The position numbers and the translations under genes were made by a program. The notes below the pieces were generated by a model. It saw only the letters and a list, made by a program, of their open reading frames with translations, searched no databases and was not told the DNA's origin. Below, piece after piece: positions 27,430 to 39,681 of a stretch of 64,000 bases of DNA (positions are counted from its first letter, which is position 1; every line of letters starts with the position of its first letter). Source of the stretch: Collimonas pratensis (lineage in GTDB: Bacteria > Pseudomonadota > Gammaproteobacteria > Burkholderiales > Burkholderiaceae_D); the NCBI RefSeq assembly GCF_001584185.1, contig NZ_CP013234.1, positions 5,022,001 through 5,086,000 of the forward strand, written 5' to 3'.

Positions 27430-28308
27430 TCAATCGTTGCTGTTCATGCGGCCGGCATAGTCTCGTGCAAACTGCCAGGCGACCCGGCCGGAACGCGAGG
27501 CACGCTGCAAGGCCCAGCGCAAGGCATCGGCGCGCGCTTCGGCGATCTGCTCGGCATTGCAGCCGAAATGACCGAGCCAGTGGCCGACGATGTCCAGGTA
27601 GTCGTCCTGCTTGAAGGGATAAAACGATACCCACAGGCCGAAACGTTCGGAAAGTGAAATTTTTTCCTCGACGGTTTCGCCCGGGTGCAGATCGCCGTCT
27701 TCGGTCGTCTTGTAGGTAGCATTGTCGGACATCCGCTCAGGCAGCAAGTGGCGGCGGTTGGAGGTAGCATAGATCAAGACGTTATCCGACTGCGCCGCGA
27801 TGCTGCCGTCCAGCGCCACCTTGAGCGCCTTGTAGCCGCTCTCGCCCTCTTCAAAGGAGAGGTCATCGCAGAAGATGATGAAACGCTCCGGACGCGCCGC
27901 TACCAGGTCGACGATATCCGGCAATGCCGCCAGATCGTCCTTGTCCACCTCGATCAAGCGCAAGCCCTGGGGCGCATACTGATTCAGGCAGGCTTTGATC
28001 AAGGACGACTTGCCGGTGCCGCGGGCGCCGGTCAGCAGCACATTATTAGCCGGCCTGCCATCGACGAACTGGCGGGTATTCTGGTCAATCTGCTGCTTTT
28101 GCACCTCGATATTATGCAAATCGGCCAGGGCGATATCCGAGATGTGGCCCACCGGCTGCAGATAGCCGCCGGCCGCGCCGCCGCGATGACGCCAGCGGAA
28201 GGCGGTTGCAGCGTTCCAGTCGGGCACGGCATCGGCCTTTGGTAAAATCGATTCAAGACGGCCCAGCAGGGCTTCGGCACGGAGGAGGAACTGGTCTAAT
28301 TGGGTCAT
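27430..28308 (-). CDS. DUF815 family P-loop ATPase
   Basis: A 292-residue AAA-like ATP-binding protein. It has Walker A GARGTGKSS (about residues 94-102), Walker B FIIFCDDLSFE (about 144-154), a sensor-like IYATSNRRHLLPE and a C-terminal helical lid. DUF815 proteins are widespread in bacteria and their substrate is not known. The gene sits between argJ (163 bases upstream) and the MutT gene (11 bases downstream), an order kept in many proteobacteria, but this does not reveal function. Confidence 0.9.
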   Translation of the reverse strand: MTQLDQFLLRAEALLGRLESILPKADAVPDWNAATAFRWRHRGGAAGGYLQPVGHISDIALADLHNIEVQKQQIDQNTRQFVDGRPANNVLLTGARGTGKSSLIKACLNQYAPQGLRLIEVDKDDLAALPDIVDLVAARPERFIIFCDDLSFEEGESGYKALKVALDGSIAAQSDNVLIYATSNRRHLLPERMSDNATYKTTEDGDLHPGETVEEKISLSERFGLWVSFYPFKQDDYLDIVGHWLGHFGCNAEQIAEARADALRWALQRASRSGRVAWQFARDYAGRMNSND

Positions 28309-28471
28309 GGCTCAAGAAATCAGGAATGCAGGCGACCGGATGATCGCTGGCTGGCCACCATTCTGGCGTAAAGCACAATGATAGTAGATGAATATTATTC
28401 GCCGCAGCAGCTGCACAGGGCCAGCCGGACGGCAGCCGGAGCCGGTCCGGCCGCAACCCTGTTACGGCATA

Positions 28472-29710
28472 TCAGGAACGGTAATCCGCATTGATCGATA
28501 CATAGTCATGCGACAGGTCGCAAGTCCAGATAGTCGCCTCGGCGTCGCCGCGCGCCAACTGCACACGCACCGTAATTTCACTTTGCTTCATCACACGCTG
28601 GCCGTCCGCTTCCTGGTATTCAGGATTGCGGCCACCGCTCTTGGCCACCAGCACGTCGTCCAGGTACAAATCCAGTTTGCTGACATCAAGGTCGTCGACG
28701 CCGGCATAGCCGATCGCCGCCAGGATGCGCCCCAGGTTAGGATCTGAGGCGAAGAACGCCGTCTTCACCAATGGCGAATGGGCGATCGAGTAAGCGATCT
28801 TGCGGCATTCGGCGACATTCTGGCCCTGCTCTACCGTCACAGTGATGAATTTAGTGGCGCCCTCGCCGTCGCGGATGATCATCTGCGCCAGGTGCTGCGA
28901 AATATCGGTGACTGCGGCAGCCAGTTCAGCATATTCAGGACTATCGACGCCGGTGATTTCCAGTTCGCCGACGCCGGTGGCGATCAGCATGAAAGAATCG
29001 TTGGTCGAGGTGTCACCATCGATCGTGATGCAGTTGAAGGAACGGTCGGCGGCCTGCCGCACCATCTTCTCCAGCATCGGCTGCGGCACTTTCGCATCGA
29101 TCGCCAGGAAACCCAGCATGGTCGCCATGTTCGGCTTGATCATGCCGGCCCCCTTGCTGATGCCGGAAAAATTCACCGTTTTGCCGGCGATGACCAGGCT
29201 GCGCGAGGCCGCTTTCGGCTGCGTATCGGTGGTCATGATCGACTCCGCCGCATTGAACCAGTTATCGCTCTTCAGGTTGCCTATCGCCAGCGGCAAGCCG
29301 GCAACGATGCGTTCAACTGGCAGCGGCTCAAGAATCACGCCGGTGGAAAACGGCAGGATCTGCGCTGCATGGCAGTCCAGCAGTTCCGCCAGCGCATCGC
29401 AGGTCGCATTGGCTGCCGCAAGGCCGGCTTCGCCGGTGCCGGCGTTCGCGTTACCGGTATTGATCAGCAGTGCGCGGATAGGCTCGCCCGAAATCTCGGC
29501 AGCGGCCAGATGTGCCTTGCTGACCTGCACCGGTGCGGCGCAAAAACGGTTTTGGGTGAATACCCCTGCCACGGTAGCGCCTGGCGCCAGTTTCATTACC
29601 AGCAAATCCTTGCGATTCGCCTTGCGCACGCCGGCCTCGGCATGGCCAAGCTCGATGCCGGCAACAGGCAGCAGGTCAGCGGCAACAGGAACAGGAGAAT
29701 TGACGGCCAT
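28472..29710 (-). CDS. argJ: Bifunctional glutamate N-acetyltransferase / amino-acid acetyltransferase ArgJ
   Basis: Ornithine acetyltransferase that recycles the acetyl group in arginine synthesis: N-acetylornithine plus glutamate gives ornithine plus N-acetylglutamate. The 412-residue precursor cleaves itself before the threonine in [10 protein letters not shown] (about residue 190), producing alpha and beta chains. Other family marks are [24 protein letters not shown] and [11 protein letters not shown]. It lies 206 bases downstream of secA, with a terminator in between, so it probably has its own promoter. Confidence 0.96.
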   Translation of the reverse strand: MAVNSPVPVAADLLPVAGIELGHAEAGVRKANRKDLLVMKLAPGATVAGVFTQNRFCAAPVQVSKAHLAAAEISGEPIRALLINTGNANAGTGEAGLAAANATCDALAELLDCHAAQILPFSTGVILEPLPVERIVAGLPLAIGNLKSDNWFNAAESIMTTDTQPKAASRSLVIAGKTVNFSGISKGAGMIKPNMATMLGFLAIDAKVPQPMLEKMVRQAADRSFNCITIDGDTSTNDSFMLIATGVGELEITGVDSPEYAELAAAVTDISQHLAQMIIRDGEGATKFITVTVEQGQNVAECRKIAYSIAHSPLVKTAFFASDPNLGRILAAIGYAGVDDLDVSKLDLYLDDVLVAKSGGRNPEYQEADGQRVMKQSEITVRVQLARGDAEATIWTCDLSHDYVSINADYRS

Positions 29711-29848
29711 GGGAATCCTTAACTAAATATAAATATGTATGTTGGTAACTATAGTGATCCAGCGACGCTGAATGGCGCCGGCAAACAATCTGCTGCACTG
29801 CCAGACGGTTATTTTAAGGCGTATGGCCAGGCTGTGTGCAATCTGCCG

Positions 29849-29882
29849 CAACAAAAGCAAAGGGCGGAGATTTCTCCGCCCT
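29849..29882 (-). terminator. Intrinsic terminator of secA
   Basis: On the minus strand AGGGCGGAGA and TCTCCGCCCT form a 10-bp stem followed by the T-rich run TTTGCTTTTGTT, 34 bases after the secA stop. Confidence 0.8.
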
Positions 29883-29916
29883 GCTCTGCTTCTTCAACCA
29901 CAGCCGGCCACAGCTC

Positions 29917-32673
<2,757 letters not shown>

Positions 32674-32914
32674 GCTTGGATTCTAAAAAAGAGCGCCGGC
32701 GACATTCCGTGACATCTTGTGAATGAACACGTGAGCACGAATCCGGGCTGTGGCTAAATTAATCGGAGAATTTTATCATGCAGTCCCGGACAGATTGGGC
32801 TTATGCACCAGGAAACAATAGCAAGTTGCGCAAATTGTGCCGCATTCGCACGGCCTGCACTGCATCTTCCGTGCATCTTGCTGCAATTAACTTACTTCAA
32901 TACAACAATATCCA

Positions 32915-33871
32915 TTATTTTCCTGCCAATATTGCCGCCTTGGCCAAATCGGTGCCGGCATTCAGGAACTTGCGCGGATCCTGCGCCACGCCCTTGATCC
33001 TGACCTCGAAATGCAGGTGCGGCCCGGTGGAGCGCCCGGTGGTGCCGATATCGGCAATGTGCTGGCCGCGCTGCACGATATCGCCCACCTTGACCAGCAA
33101 GCGCGAAGCGTGCGCATAGCGCGTGATGATATCGTTGCCATGGTCGATATCGAGCATGTTGCCGTACTGCGGATGGTATTCGGCGTCGATCACCACGCCG
33201 CCCGCCGCCGCCACGATCGCGGTGCCTACGGTAGCAGGAAAATCCAGCCCTTCGTGGAAGGCGCTGCGGCCGGTGAACGGATCAAGGCGCCAGCCGAAAC
33301 TCGATGAATTGTAGGCGACATTGACCGGCTGATTGGTCGGCAACAGCTTTGACTTGATGCGGTCGCTCATCAGCACGGTTTCGACCACGTTCATATAATC
33401 GGCGCGATAGCCGACGTCGCGCGACATGGCGTCCAGCGCCTGCTGGAACTCGCTCATGCTCATGTCATGCGAAGCGCGGCCGCTCAAACTGCTGGATTCG
33501 ACGCCGCCGCGGCCAGGCGCTTCCTTGAAATTGAACTCTTCCGGCTTGACGCCGGCCAGGCCCTGCACCCGTTCGCCGAGTGCGTCAAGACGCATCAGTT
33601 GGGCCTGCATTTCACCGAGCTTGATCGCCATCGCCGCCAGGTTTTCCTTCAGATACTTGTCCTTGTCCGGCATGCCGCCGGCCGCCGTGCTGACTGCGGC
33701 CTTGCCGATAAACGGCAGACTCAGCGAATAATGGACCGTGAGGAAATACAGCAAGACCGTCGCCAGCGCTACCGACAACAGGAAAGCGGCGACCATCAAG
33801 GCGAGGTGCCTGGCGCCCAAAGTAATGGATTTTGCGCGGTTGAAGCGCGGGTGCAACAGAATTACCTGCAT
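32915..33871 (-). CDS. M23 family peptidase (LytM/NlpD-like), membrane-anchored
   Basis: A 318-residue envelope protein. One N-terminal membrane segment (about 23-46) is followed by a coiled region (about 70-105) and a C-terminal lysostaphin-type domain (about 190-300). Zinc ligands and catalytic residues are present: HEGLDF (HxxxD) and HLHFE (HxH), so it is predicted to be an active peptidoglycan endopeptidase and not a degenerate LytM regulator. Its position between dciA (divergent, 54 bases) and secA is a conserved arrangement. Likely role: cleaving cross-bridges during growth or division. Confidence 0.92.
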   Translation of the reverse strand: MQVILLHPRFNRAKSITLGARHLALMVAAFLLSVALATVLLYFLTVHYSLSLPFIGKAAVSTAAGGMPDKDKYLKENLAAMAIKLGEMQAQLMRLDALGERVQGLAGVKPEEFNFKEAPGRGGVESSSLSGRASHDMSMSEFQQALDAMSRDVGYRADYMNVVETVLMSDRIKSKLLPTNQPVNVAYNSSSFGWRLDPFTGRSAFHEGLDFPATVGTAIVAAAGGVVIDAEYHPQYGNMLDIDHGNDIITRYAHASRLLVKVGDIVQRGQHIADIGTTGRSTGPHLHFEVRIKGVAQDPRKFLNAGTDLAKAAILAGK

Positions 33872-33925
33872 TGCAACTCCTGTGGCGCGCCGAGAGGATC
33901 ACAGGTGTGATAAGGTTTCACTATC

Positions 33926-34462
33926 ATGCGCAGACTCTCACCTTCGATCTCACCTTCTTCTTACCGGCCATCGGCATTCGGCTCCAGGCCGCAAACCAAA
34001 ACATCCAGGGACGCCACGGATTTTTTACGGGGAAATGACAGGATGGCGGCGTTACTGCCCGCTGTCACACGCATGGCGGCCTTGCAAAAGCAATGCGCCG
34101 CCGAATTGCCATCCATGTTCAGTGCTTGCGAAGTATTGCAATGTGAAGCAGGACAACTTGTCTTGTCAGCGCCTAATGCAGCTCTTGCAACTAAACTGAA
34201 GCAACAGCTGCCACGCCTGCAAAACCAGTTGCAAACAGGAAATTGGCAGATTAATGCAATCCGAATCAAAGTGCAAGTAAGCCAAAACCTGGTGAAAGCG
34301 CCGCCGGTCAAGCAAGCCCTGTTAACGTCCAACGCCGTATCGGCATTCGCTTCGCTGATGGAGGATCTGGAACCATCCTCTGCGAATGAAGCGCTTAAAA
34401 ATGCGATCGCAGCGATGGTTAATCGTCATCGCAGTAAAAGCAGCAAGGACAGCAAAGACTGA
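33926..34462 (+). CDS. dciA: DciA-like protein (DUF721), helicase-associated
   Basis: A 178-residue protein of the DUF721/DciA family. The domain covers about residues 30-125: an FLRGNDRMAALLPAV helix, then the conserved hydrophobic pattern GQLVLSAPNAALATKLKQQL and a short basic end. DciA is the ancestral loader or operator of the DnaB replicative helicase. The C-terminal tail is lysine/serine-rich. It is divergent from the M23 gene. The family is very variable, and start 33926 is uncertain (an internal ATG lies at 34043), so confidence is a little lower. Confidence 0.85.
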   Translation: MRRLSPSISPSSYRPSAFGSRPQTKTSRDATDFLRGNDRMAALLPAVTRMAALQKQCAAELPSMFSACEVLQCEAGQLVLSAPNAALATKLKQQLPRLQNQLQTGNWQINAIRIKVQVSQNLVKAPPVKQALLTSNAVSAFASLMEDLEPSSANEALKNAIAAMVNRHRSKSSKDSKD

Positions 34463-34721
34463 TTTCTTATTACTTTAGAATAATAGAATATTGTGTAAAA
34501 AACATTATACGTCAGCAGCCCCGCCGCCTTCCAGATTTTCACTCCCAAAAACATGTAGGATTTTCTTAATTCCGGCACCGGATACAGCAAAAAATCGCAC
34601 GATGTAAACCCAGCCGCTTCAAAAACGTTGTTGCAGTCAGACAAGACGGATATCCTGTTGCCTGCTGGCGGAAACCGATGCCTGGCATTCCATTGAACCT
34701 CGAACCACGATAGACAGATTC

Positions 34722-35177
34722 ATGAACAGTATTGGTGAACTGCTGGCAACCGAGCATATCCTTCTTGATCTGGATGTATCGCGCAAAGAACAGGTTTTCG
34801 AGGCGGCGGAACAACTCTTCGGCGGCCGCCACGGCTTATCCAGAAATCAGGTGCTGTATGCCCTGACGGCGCGTGAGGCGCTGGGCTCCACCGGCCTGGG
34901 CGCCGGCGTCGCGGTGCCGCATGCGCGCATCCGCGGCCTGGCGCAGGCCGTCCTGGCCTACCTGCGGCCACGCACACCGCTGCCATTCGATGCGCCGGAC
35001 GCCGCGCCGGTATCCGACATCATTGTCATCCTGATCCCCGAACACGCCACCGACCAGCATCTGAAACTGCTGGCGGAAGTCGCCGAGATGTTCCAGGACC
35101 GGCGCTTTCGTGAACGGCTGAGCTTGTGTGGCGATGCTGACGCCGCACGTCGTATCTTTACCAACTGGCCTGAATAA
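34722..35177 (+). CDS. PTS EIIA-Ntr-like protein
   Basis: A 151-residue PTS EIIA domain of the fructose/nitrogen class. The phospho-accepting histidine is H67 in VAVPHARI, preceded by the typical REALGSTGLG (residues 52-60). The protein has no EIIB or EIIC part, so it is probably regulatory. It starts a three-gene run: the ABC permease begins only five bases after its stop. This suggests that phosphorylation state of EIIA tunes the transporter, which is inference. A general ptsN is expected elsewhere in the genome. Confidence 0.9.
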   Translation: MNSIGELLATEHILLDLDVSRKEQVFEAAEQLFGGRHGLSRNQVLYALTAREALGSTGLGAGVAVPHARIRGLAQAVLAYLRPRTPLPFDAPDAAPVSDIIVILIPEHATDQHLKLLAEVAEMFQDRRFRERLSLCGDADAARRIFTNWPE

Positions 35178-35182
35178 GAAAA

Positions 35183-36943
35183 ATGCCTAATCGCGCCTAC
35201 CCGGATATCACTGCGCCCCAGTTGCGGACTGGCTGGCGCTTTGGCTGGGTCGACATCCTGGTGGTGGTGGCGATGCTGCTGCTGTTCTGGCTGCTGTTCT
35301 CGCTCAGCGGCGACATGCGCGTGCATTTCGACGAATTGCATCCGCCGCCGCTGTCGCTAGACGTCGAGATGATTCCGTATTACACCGCGCGCACCGTACT
35401 GCGCATGTTCATCGCTTTCGCAGCATCCTTGCTGTTCACCTTTATCTGGGGCTATATAGCGGCTAAGAGTCCGCGCGCGCGCAAGGTCATGCTGCCGATC
35501 CTGGATATCCTGCAATCGGTGCCGGTGCTGGGTTTCCTGTCGATCACGGTAACCGGCTTCCTGGCCCTGTTCCCCGGTAGCCTGCTGGGGGTCGAGTGCG
35601 CCAGCATCTTTGCCGTGTTCACGGCGCAAGCCTGGAACATGACCTTCGGTTTTTACCACTCGCTGGTGACGATTCCGGCAGAACTGTCGGAAGCTTCTTC
35701 CATTTTCCGTCTCAACCGCTGGCAGCGCTTCACCACGCTGGAACTGCCGGCATCGGCCATAGGCCTGATGTGGAATTCGATGATGAGCTTTGGCGGCGGC
35801 TGGTTTTTCGTGGCGCAAAGCGAAGCAATCACTGTGCTGAACAAGAACATCAAGCTGCCTGGCCTGGGTTCCTACATGGCGGCGGCGGTCGAGGCAGGCA
35901 ACACCCGCGCTGCGCTGTACGCGATCGGCGCCATGATCTTCACCATTCTCCTGATTGACCAGCTGGTGTGGCGTCCGCTGGTGGCCTGGGCCGAGAAATT
36001 CAAGCTGGAAAATACCGAAGCGAAAGACAGCCCGCAATCCTGGATGCTGGATTTGCTGCGGCGTTCCAACGTGATCGGCTGGCTGTTCCAGCGCATCGGA
36101 CGCGTGGTCGGACGCGCCAGCCAACGCCTGTCCTCGGTCGCCACCGATGTCACGGAAAGCGTGGCGCGCAATGCGCCGACGCTCTTCAAGCAGGCACTGC
36201 GCGTGGCGCTCTGGCTGGCCATCGCCGCCGGCATGGCCTGGCTGGTGATCGATGCCTTCGGCGTCGCCCGCGAAATCAAGACCGAAATGACCGGCACCGC
36301 CATGCTGCATGTGGTCTGGCTGGGTCTGCTGACCTTCCTGCGGGTGCTGGCGATGATGATTGTCGCCACCTTGATCTGGACCCCGATCGGCGTCTGGATC
36401 GGCTTGCGGCCACGGGTGGCGCGCATCGCCCAGCCGCTGGCGCAGATCGCCGCCTCGTTTCCGGTCAACATGACTTTTCCCTTCATCGTGGTGTTTTTCA
36501 TCACGGCAAATATCCCCATCAACATCGGCAGCATCCTGCTGATGGCGTTAGGCACCCAGTGGTATATCCTGTTTAATGTGATCGCCGGCGCCATGGCGAT
36601 TCCTACCGACCTGCGGGAAGCTGCACAGATCTTCGGCCTGCGCAAATGGCGCCTGTGGAAGACCGTGATCATCCCGGCGATCTTCCCGTTCTGGGTGACC
36701 GGCGCCGTCACCGCCACCGGCGGCGCATGGAACGCCAGTATCGTCGCCGAGGTGGCGTCATGGGGCAACAACAAGCTGGTGGCCGACGGCCTGGGCGCCT
36801 ATATCGCACAGGTCACGGAGAAAGGCGACAAGCCCGCGATTTATTTCAGCATCGTGGTGATGTCGCTATTCGTGGTGCTGATCAACCGTTTCCTGTGGCG
36901 CCGGCTGTATGCGCTGGCAGAGCAGAAATTCAAGCTCGATTAA
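35183..36943 (+). CDS. ABC transporter permease with two fused permease domains
   Basis: A 586-residue inner-membrane protein made of two BPD-type permease halves. The EAA loops are visible as EASSIFRLNRWQRFTTLELP (about residues 170-189) and EAAQIFGLRKWRLWKTVIIP (about 476-495), each with membrane segments before and after, and a helical spacer of about 80 residues (about 275-355) between halves. This matches the duplicated anion-transport permease family related to nitrate/sulfonate/taurine systems. No gene for a substrate-binding protein is adjacent, so the substrate and even the direction of transport are open. Downstream is the matching ATPase after 64 bases. Confidence 0.9.
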   Translation: MPNRAYPDITAPQLRTGWRFGWVDILVVVAMLLLFWLLFSLSGDMRVHFDELHPPPLSLDVEMIPYYTARTVLRMFIAFAASLLFTFIWGYIAAKSPRARKVMLPILDILQSVPVLGFLSITVTGFLALFPGSLLGVECASIFAVFTAQAWNMTFGFYHSLVTIPAELSEASSIFRLNRWQRFTTLELPASAIGLMWNSMMSFGGGWFFVAQSEAITVLNKNIKLPGLGSYMAAAVEAGNTRAALYAIGAMIFTILLIDQLVWRPLVAWAEKFKLENTEAKDSPQSWMLDLLRRSNVIGWLFQRIGRVVGRASQRLSSVATDVTESVARNAPTLFKQALRVALWLAIAAGMAWLVIDAFGVAREIKTEMTGTAMLHVVWLGLLTFLRVLAMMIVATLIWTPIGVWIGLRPRVARIAQPLAQIAASFPVNMTFPFIVVFFITANIPINIGSILLMALGTQWYILFNVIAGAMAIPTDLREAAQIFGLRKWRLWKTVIIPAIFPFWVTGAVTATGGAWNASIVAEVASWGNNKLVADGLGAYIAQVTEKGDKPAIYFSIVVMSLFVVLINRFLWRRLYALAEQKFKLD

Positions 36944-37007
36944 TTGCTCAGTATTCAATCACTGTGCACGCACTGAGCGTTCAACAAGCGTTTCAAGGAT
37001 GTGACCG

Positions 37008-38450
37008 ATGTCAGACTCCGTTTCCACTGTTTCCACCGCTGCAGCGCCTGCCAGCGCCGGCCGCAACCCTGCGGCGCCGTTGATCGAACTGCAGCATGTG
37101 TCGAAAGCCTATACCACCGGCGGCGGCGAACCCGTCACCATTCTCGACGACATCAACCTGGCCGTGCGCGAAGGTGAAATGCTGGCGCTGCTGGGGCAGT
37201 CCGGCAGCGGCAAATCGACCATCCTGCGCCTGATCGCCGGCCTCACGGATCCCACCAGCGGCGCCGTGCTCAGCCATGGCAAGGCGCTGGAGGGCATCAA
37301 CCGCACGCTCTCCATCGTATTCCAAAGTTTTGCCCTGTATCCGTGGCTGACGGTACAGCAGAATGTCCAGGTCGGCCTGACCCAGCGCCGCCTGAGCGTT
37401 GAGCAGGAACAAGAAGAAATCGACAAGGTGCTGACGCTGATCGGTTTGTCCGGCTTCGAGAATGCTTTCCCCAAGGAGCTGTCAGGCGGCATGCGGCAAC
37501 GCGTCGGCCTGGCGCGCGCCATCGTCGCCAAACCCGAAGTACTGTGCATGGATGAAGCGTTTAGCGCGCTCGATGTGCTCACTGCTGAGAACCTGCGCGC
37601 CGAAGTCGTCGACCTGTGGAACAACGCCGGCGAAACCGGCATCAAGAGCATTTTCTTCGTCACCCACAACATCGTTGAAGCCGCCTACATGGCTTCGCGC
37701 ATCGTGATCATCTCCTCCCATCCTGGGCGCATCAAGAACGTCATTCCCAATCCGCTGCCCTATCCGCGCGACGTCAAGTCGAAGGAATTCGCCGCCCTGG
37801 TCAATCAGATCCACGATGCGATCACGGCACTGGCGTTGCCGGACGAGCCGGGTGAGGAAAGCGAGGCCGCCGAAGCCGGTGCTGACAATTTGCAGGAACA
37901 GGAGGTGCAGGCCATCGCAGCCCAGGATGCAGGCACCAGCCGCGTCGAGCCGATTCCTAATGTGCCGGTGGGACGGATAGTCGGTTTGCTGGAGATCCTC
38001 CAGAACAACCAGGAGACCATCAATATCTACGAACTGAGCACGCGCATCGGCACCGATTTCGGCGAAACGATTGCAATCGTCAAGGCAGCGGAGATGCTGG
38101 ACCTGGTCGATACGCCGAAACACGAAGTGACGATGACTACGCTCGGCTGGTACTTCCTGGCCGCGCCGCTGGCGGCACGCAAGACACTATTCAGGAAACA
38201 GATCCTGCGCCTGCGCCTGTTCCAGATGCTGACGGCGCGCCTCAATGAAAATCCAGGTGCGCGGGTGAAAGAAGACGAGATTCTCGAAGAGTTGGCCAGC
38301 GTGCTGCCTTACGACCAGCCGGAGAGCCTGTTCGCGACGCTGATTTCCTGGGGACGTTACGCCGAGATCCTGGATTATGACCAGCGCAGCGGCAGCGTGC
38401 ACCTGGAGGTGCACGAGGGGCAAGAGACACAGGGAACAAACGCCGGATAG
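37008..38450 (+). CDS. ABC transporter ATP-binding protein with C-terminal AAA-associated domain
   Basis: A 480-residue protein. The N-terminal half (about 25-275) is an ABC ATPase of the nitrate/sulfonate/taurine class: Walker A GQSGSGKST (about 63-71), Q loop VFQSFALYPW, signature LSGGMRQRVGLARA, Walker B VLCMDEAFSALD and switch histidine in FFVTHN. A linker rich in E and A leads to a C-terminal winged-helix-like AAA-associated domain (about 320-460, VGRIVGLLEILQNNQETINIYEL), known only from this transporter group. It serves the permease encoded just upstream. No terminator is seen after it, only a short tandem repeat. Confidence 0.9.
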   Translation: MSDSVSTVSTAAAPASAGRNPAAPLIELQHVSKAYTTGGGEPVTILDDINLAVREGEMLALLGQSGSGKSTILRLIAGLTDPTSGAVLSHGKALEGINRTLSIVFQSFALYPWLTVQQNVQVGLTQRRLSVEQEQEEIDKVLTLIGLSGFENAFPKELSGGMRQRVGLARAIVAKPEVLCMDEAFSALDVLTAENLRAEVVDLWNNAGETGIKSIFFVTHNIVEAAYMASRIVIISSHPGRIKNVIPNPLPYPRDVKSKEFAALVNQIHDAITALALPDEPGEESEAAEAGADNLQEQEVQAIAAQDAGTSRVEPIPNVPVGRIVGLLEILQNNQETINIYELSTRIGTDFGETIAIVKAAEMLDLVDTPKHEVTMTTLGWYFLAAPLAARKTLFRKQILRLRLFQMLTARLNENPGARVKEDEILEELASVLPYDQPESLFATLISWGRYAEILDYDQRSGSVHLEVHEGQETQGTNAG

Positions 38451-38503
38451 ACGCTTGATTTGATGCGGGACGTTTAACGAGGAAAAGAAACGGGCCTAGT
38501 AAT

Positions 38504-38535
38504 CAAGCTTTAAAACAAGCTTAAAAACAAGCTTA
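38504..38535. repeat. Short tandem repeat, 12-bp period, with AAGCTT cores
   Basis: CAAGCTT occurs at 38504, 38516 and 38528, each followed by an A/T-rich filler, giving three 12-base units in the space between the convergent ABC ATPase and lpxC genes. Too short for a CRISPR and without symmetry beyond AAGCTT. Confidence 0.75.
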
Positions 38536-38545
38536 GTAATCAGGT

Positions 38546-39481
38546 TTAGTTCAAGGCCCACTCTTGGCCGACTTGCCGCTGATAAGCGCCCGGCGCTTCG
38601 GTCAGCTCGTCGAAGCTGACCACTTCATACGCGTCCGGCTGCGCCAGCAAGGCGCGCAGCAGCTGATTGTTCAAGCCGTGCCCGGATTTGTGGGCGGTGT
38701 AGCTGGCCAGCAGCGGATGGCCGATCAGGTACAGGTCGCCGATGGCGTCCAGGATCTTGTGGCGCACGAATTCATTTTCATAACGCAGGCCGTCGCTGTT
38801 CAGAATCCGGTATTCATCCATCACAATCGCGTTTTCCAGTGAACCGCCGCGCGCCAGCCCCAGGCCGCGCATGGTTTCGACGTCTTGCATGAAACCGAAG
38901 GTGCGCGCGCGCGCCACTTCTTTCACGTATGACTCGACGCTGAAATCGACTTCCGCGGTCTGGCCGGTGCCGTCCACTGCAGGATGGTTGAATTCGATAA
39001 AGAATTTGAGCTTGAAGCCGTTGCAAGGATCCAGGCGCGCCCATTTCTCGCGGTCGCCCTGGCCTTCGCGCACTTCCACGCTTTTCTTGATGCGGACGAA
39101 TTTCTTGGCGGCGTTCTGTTCTTCCAGCCCCGCTTGCTGCAGCAGGAACACGAAGGAGGATGCCGAGCCGTCCATGATCGGGATTTCTTCCGCGGTGACA
39201 TCGACATACAGGTTATCGATACCCAGCCCGGAGCAGGCCGACATCAGATGTTCAATGGTCGACACCCGCGCGCCGTCCTTGACCAGCACGGAGGCCATGC
39301 GGGTATCGCCGACTTCGGTCGCTTTCGCCGGGAAATCGACCGCAGGGTCAAGGTCGACACGACGGAAAACAATCCCGGTATCGACCGCGGCCGGGCGTAA
39401 CGTCAGCTCGACCTTGGTGCCGGAATGGACGCCAATGCCTGTCGTCTTGACAATTTTTTTGATGGTGCGTTGTTTCAACAT
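38546..39481 (-). CDS. lpxC: UDP-3-O-acyl-N-acetylglucosamine deacetylase LpxC
   Basis: Zinc enzyme for the committed step of lipid A synthesis (311 residues). Zinc ligands are visible in IEHLMSA (first His) and in the HKILDAIGD segment (second His and Asp); the catalytic base region is [16 protein letters not shown]. Start 39481 ([11 protein letters not shown]) matches the family N-terminus exactly; the frame extends to 39568 without similarity. A TATAAT lies six bases before the start codon, so the message could be leaderless. It is the last gene after the dcw cluster and is separated from the peroxiredoxin gene by a terminator. Confidence 0.97.
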   Translation of the reverse strand: MLKQRTIKKIVKTTGIGVHSGTKVELTLRPAAVDTGIVFRRVDLDPAVDFPAKATEVGDTRMASVLVKDGARVSTIEHLMSACSGLGIDNLYVDVTAEEIPIMDGSASSFVFLLQQAGLEEQNAAKKFVRIKKSVEVREGQGDREKWARLDPCNGFKLKFFIEFNHPAVDGTGQTAEVDFSVESYVKEVARARTFGFMQDVETMRGLGLARGGSLENAIVMDEYRILNSDGLRYENEFVRHKILDAIGDLYLIGHPLLASYTAHKSGHGLNNQLLRALLAQPDAYEVVSFDELTEAPGAYQRQVGQEWALN

Positions 39482-39487
39482 GATGAC

Positions 39488-39493
39488 ATTATA
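39488..39493 (-). promoter_or_regulatory. TATAAT -10-like element six bases before lpxC
   Basis: Perfect minus-strand TATAAT, then six bases, then the lpxC ATG. The best -35-like hexamer (TTACAG) is 19 bases upstream, which is long. A terminator 140 bases further upstream makes a local promoter necessary, which supports this site. Confidence 0.45.
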
Positions 39494-39633
39494 AGTCTGA
39501 CTGATAATTATTCTGTAACGATGTGTACTCGGTGTGGGGTAAAAAACACGCCCGGCGTTCCAAGCCATTTTTTTCTATCGCAGACATATCGACAAGCTAT
39601 CGGCTTGTCCCCGATTCCCAGGGCTGCAGACGC

Positions 39634-39657
39634 AAAAAGCGGCGCACTCGGCGCCGC
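39634..39657 (-). terminator. Intrinsic terminator after the peroxiredoxin gene
   Basis: On the minus strand GCGGCGC, a 5-base loop and GCGCCGC are followed by five T. It lies 25 bases after the peroxiredoxin stop and before the lpxC promoter region. Confidence 0.85.
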
Positions 39658-39681
39658 CTTGCTTACCAACAAAAAGAAGTC

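Noticed and set aside
32674-32914. A secM-like regulator upstream of secA
   Set aside because: No frame with a signal peptide and arrest motif is found in these 241 bases; the secM arrangement belongs to gammaproteobacteria.
38504-38535. Possible CRISPR-like repeat
   Set aside because: Units are 12 bases with no unique spacers and no cas genes are nearby; it is a simple tandem repeat.
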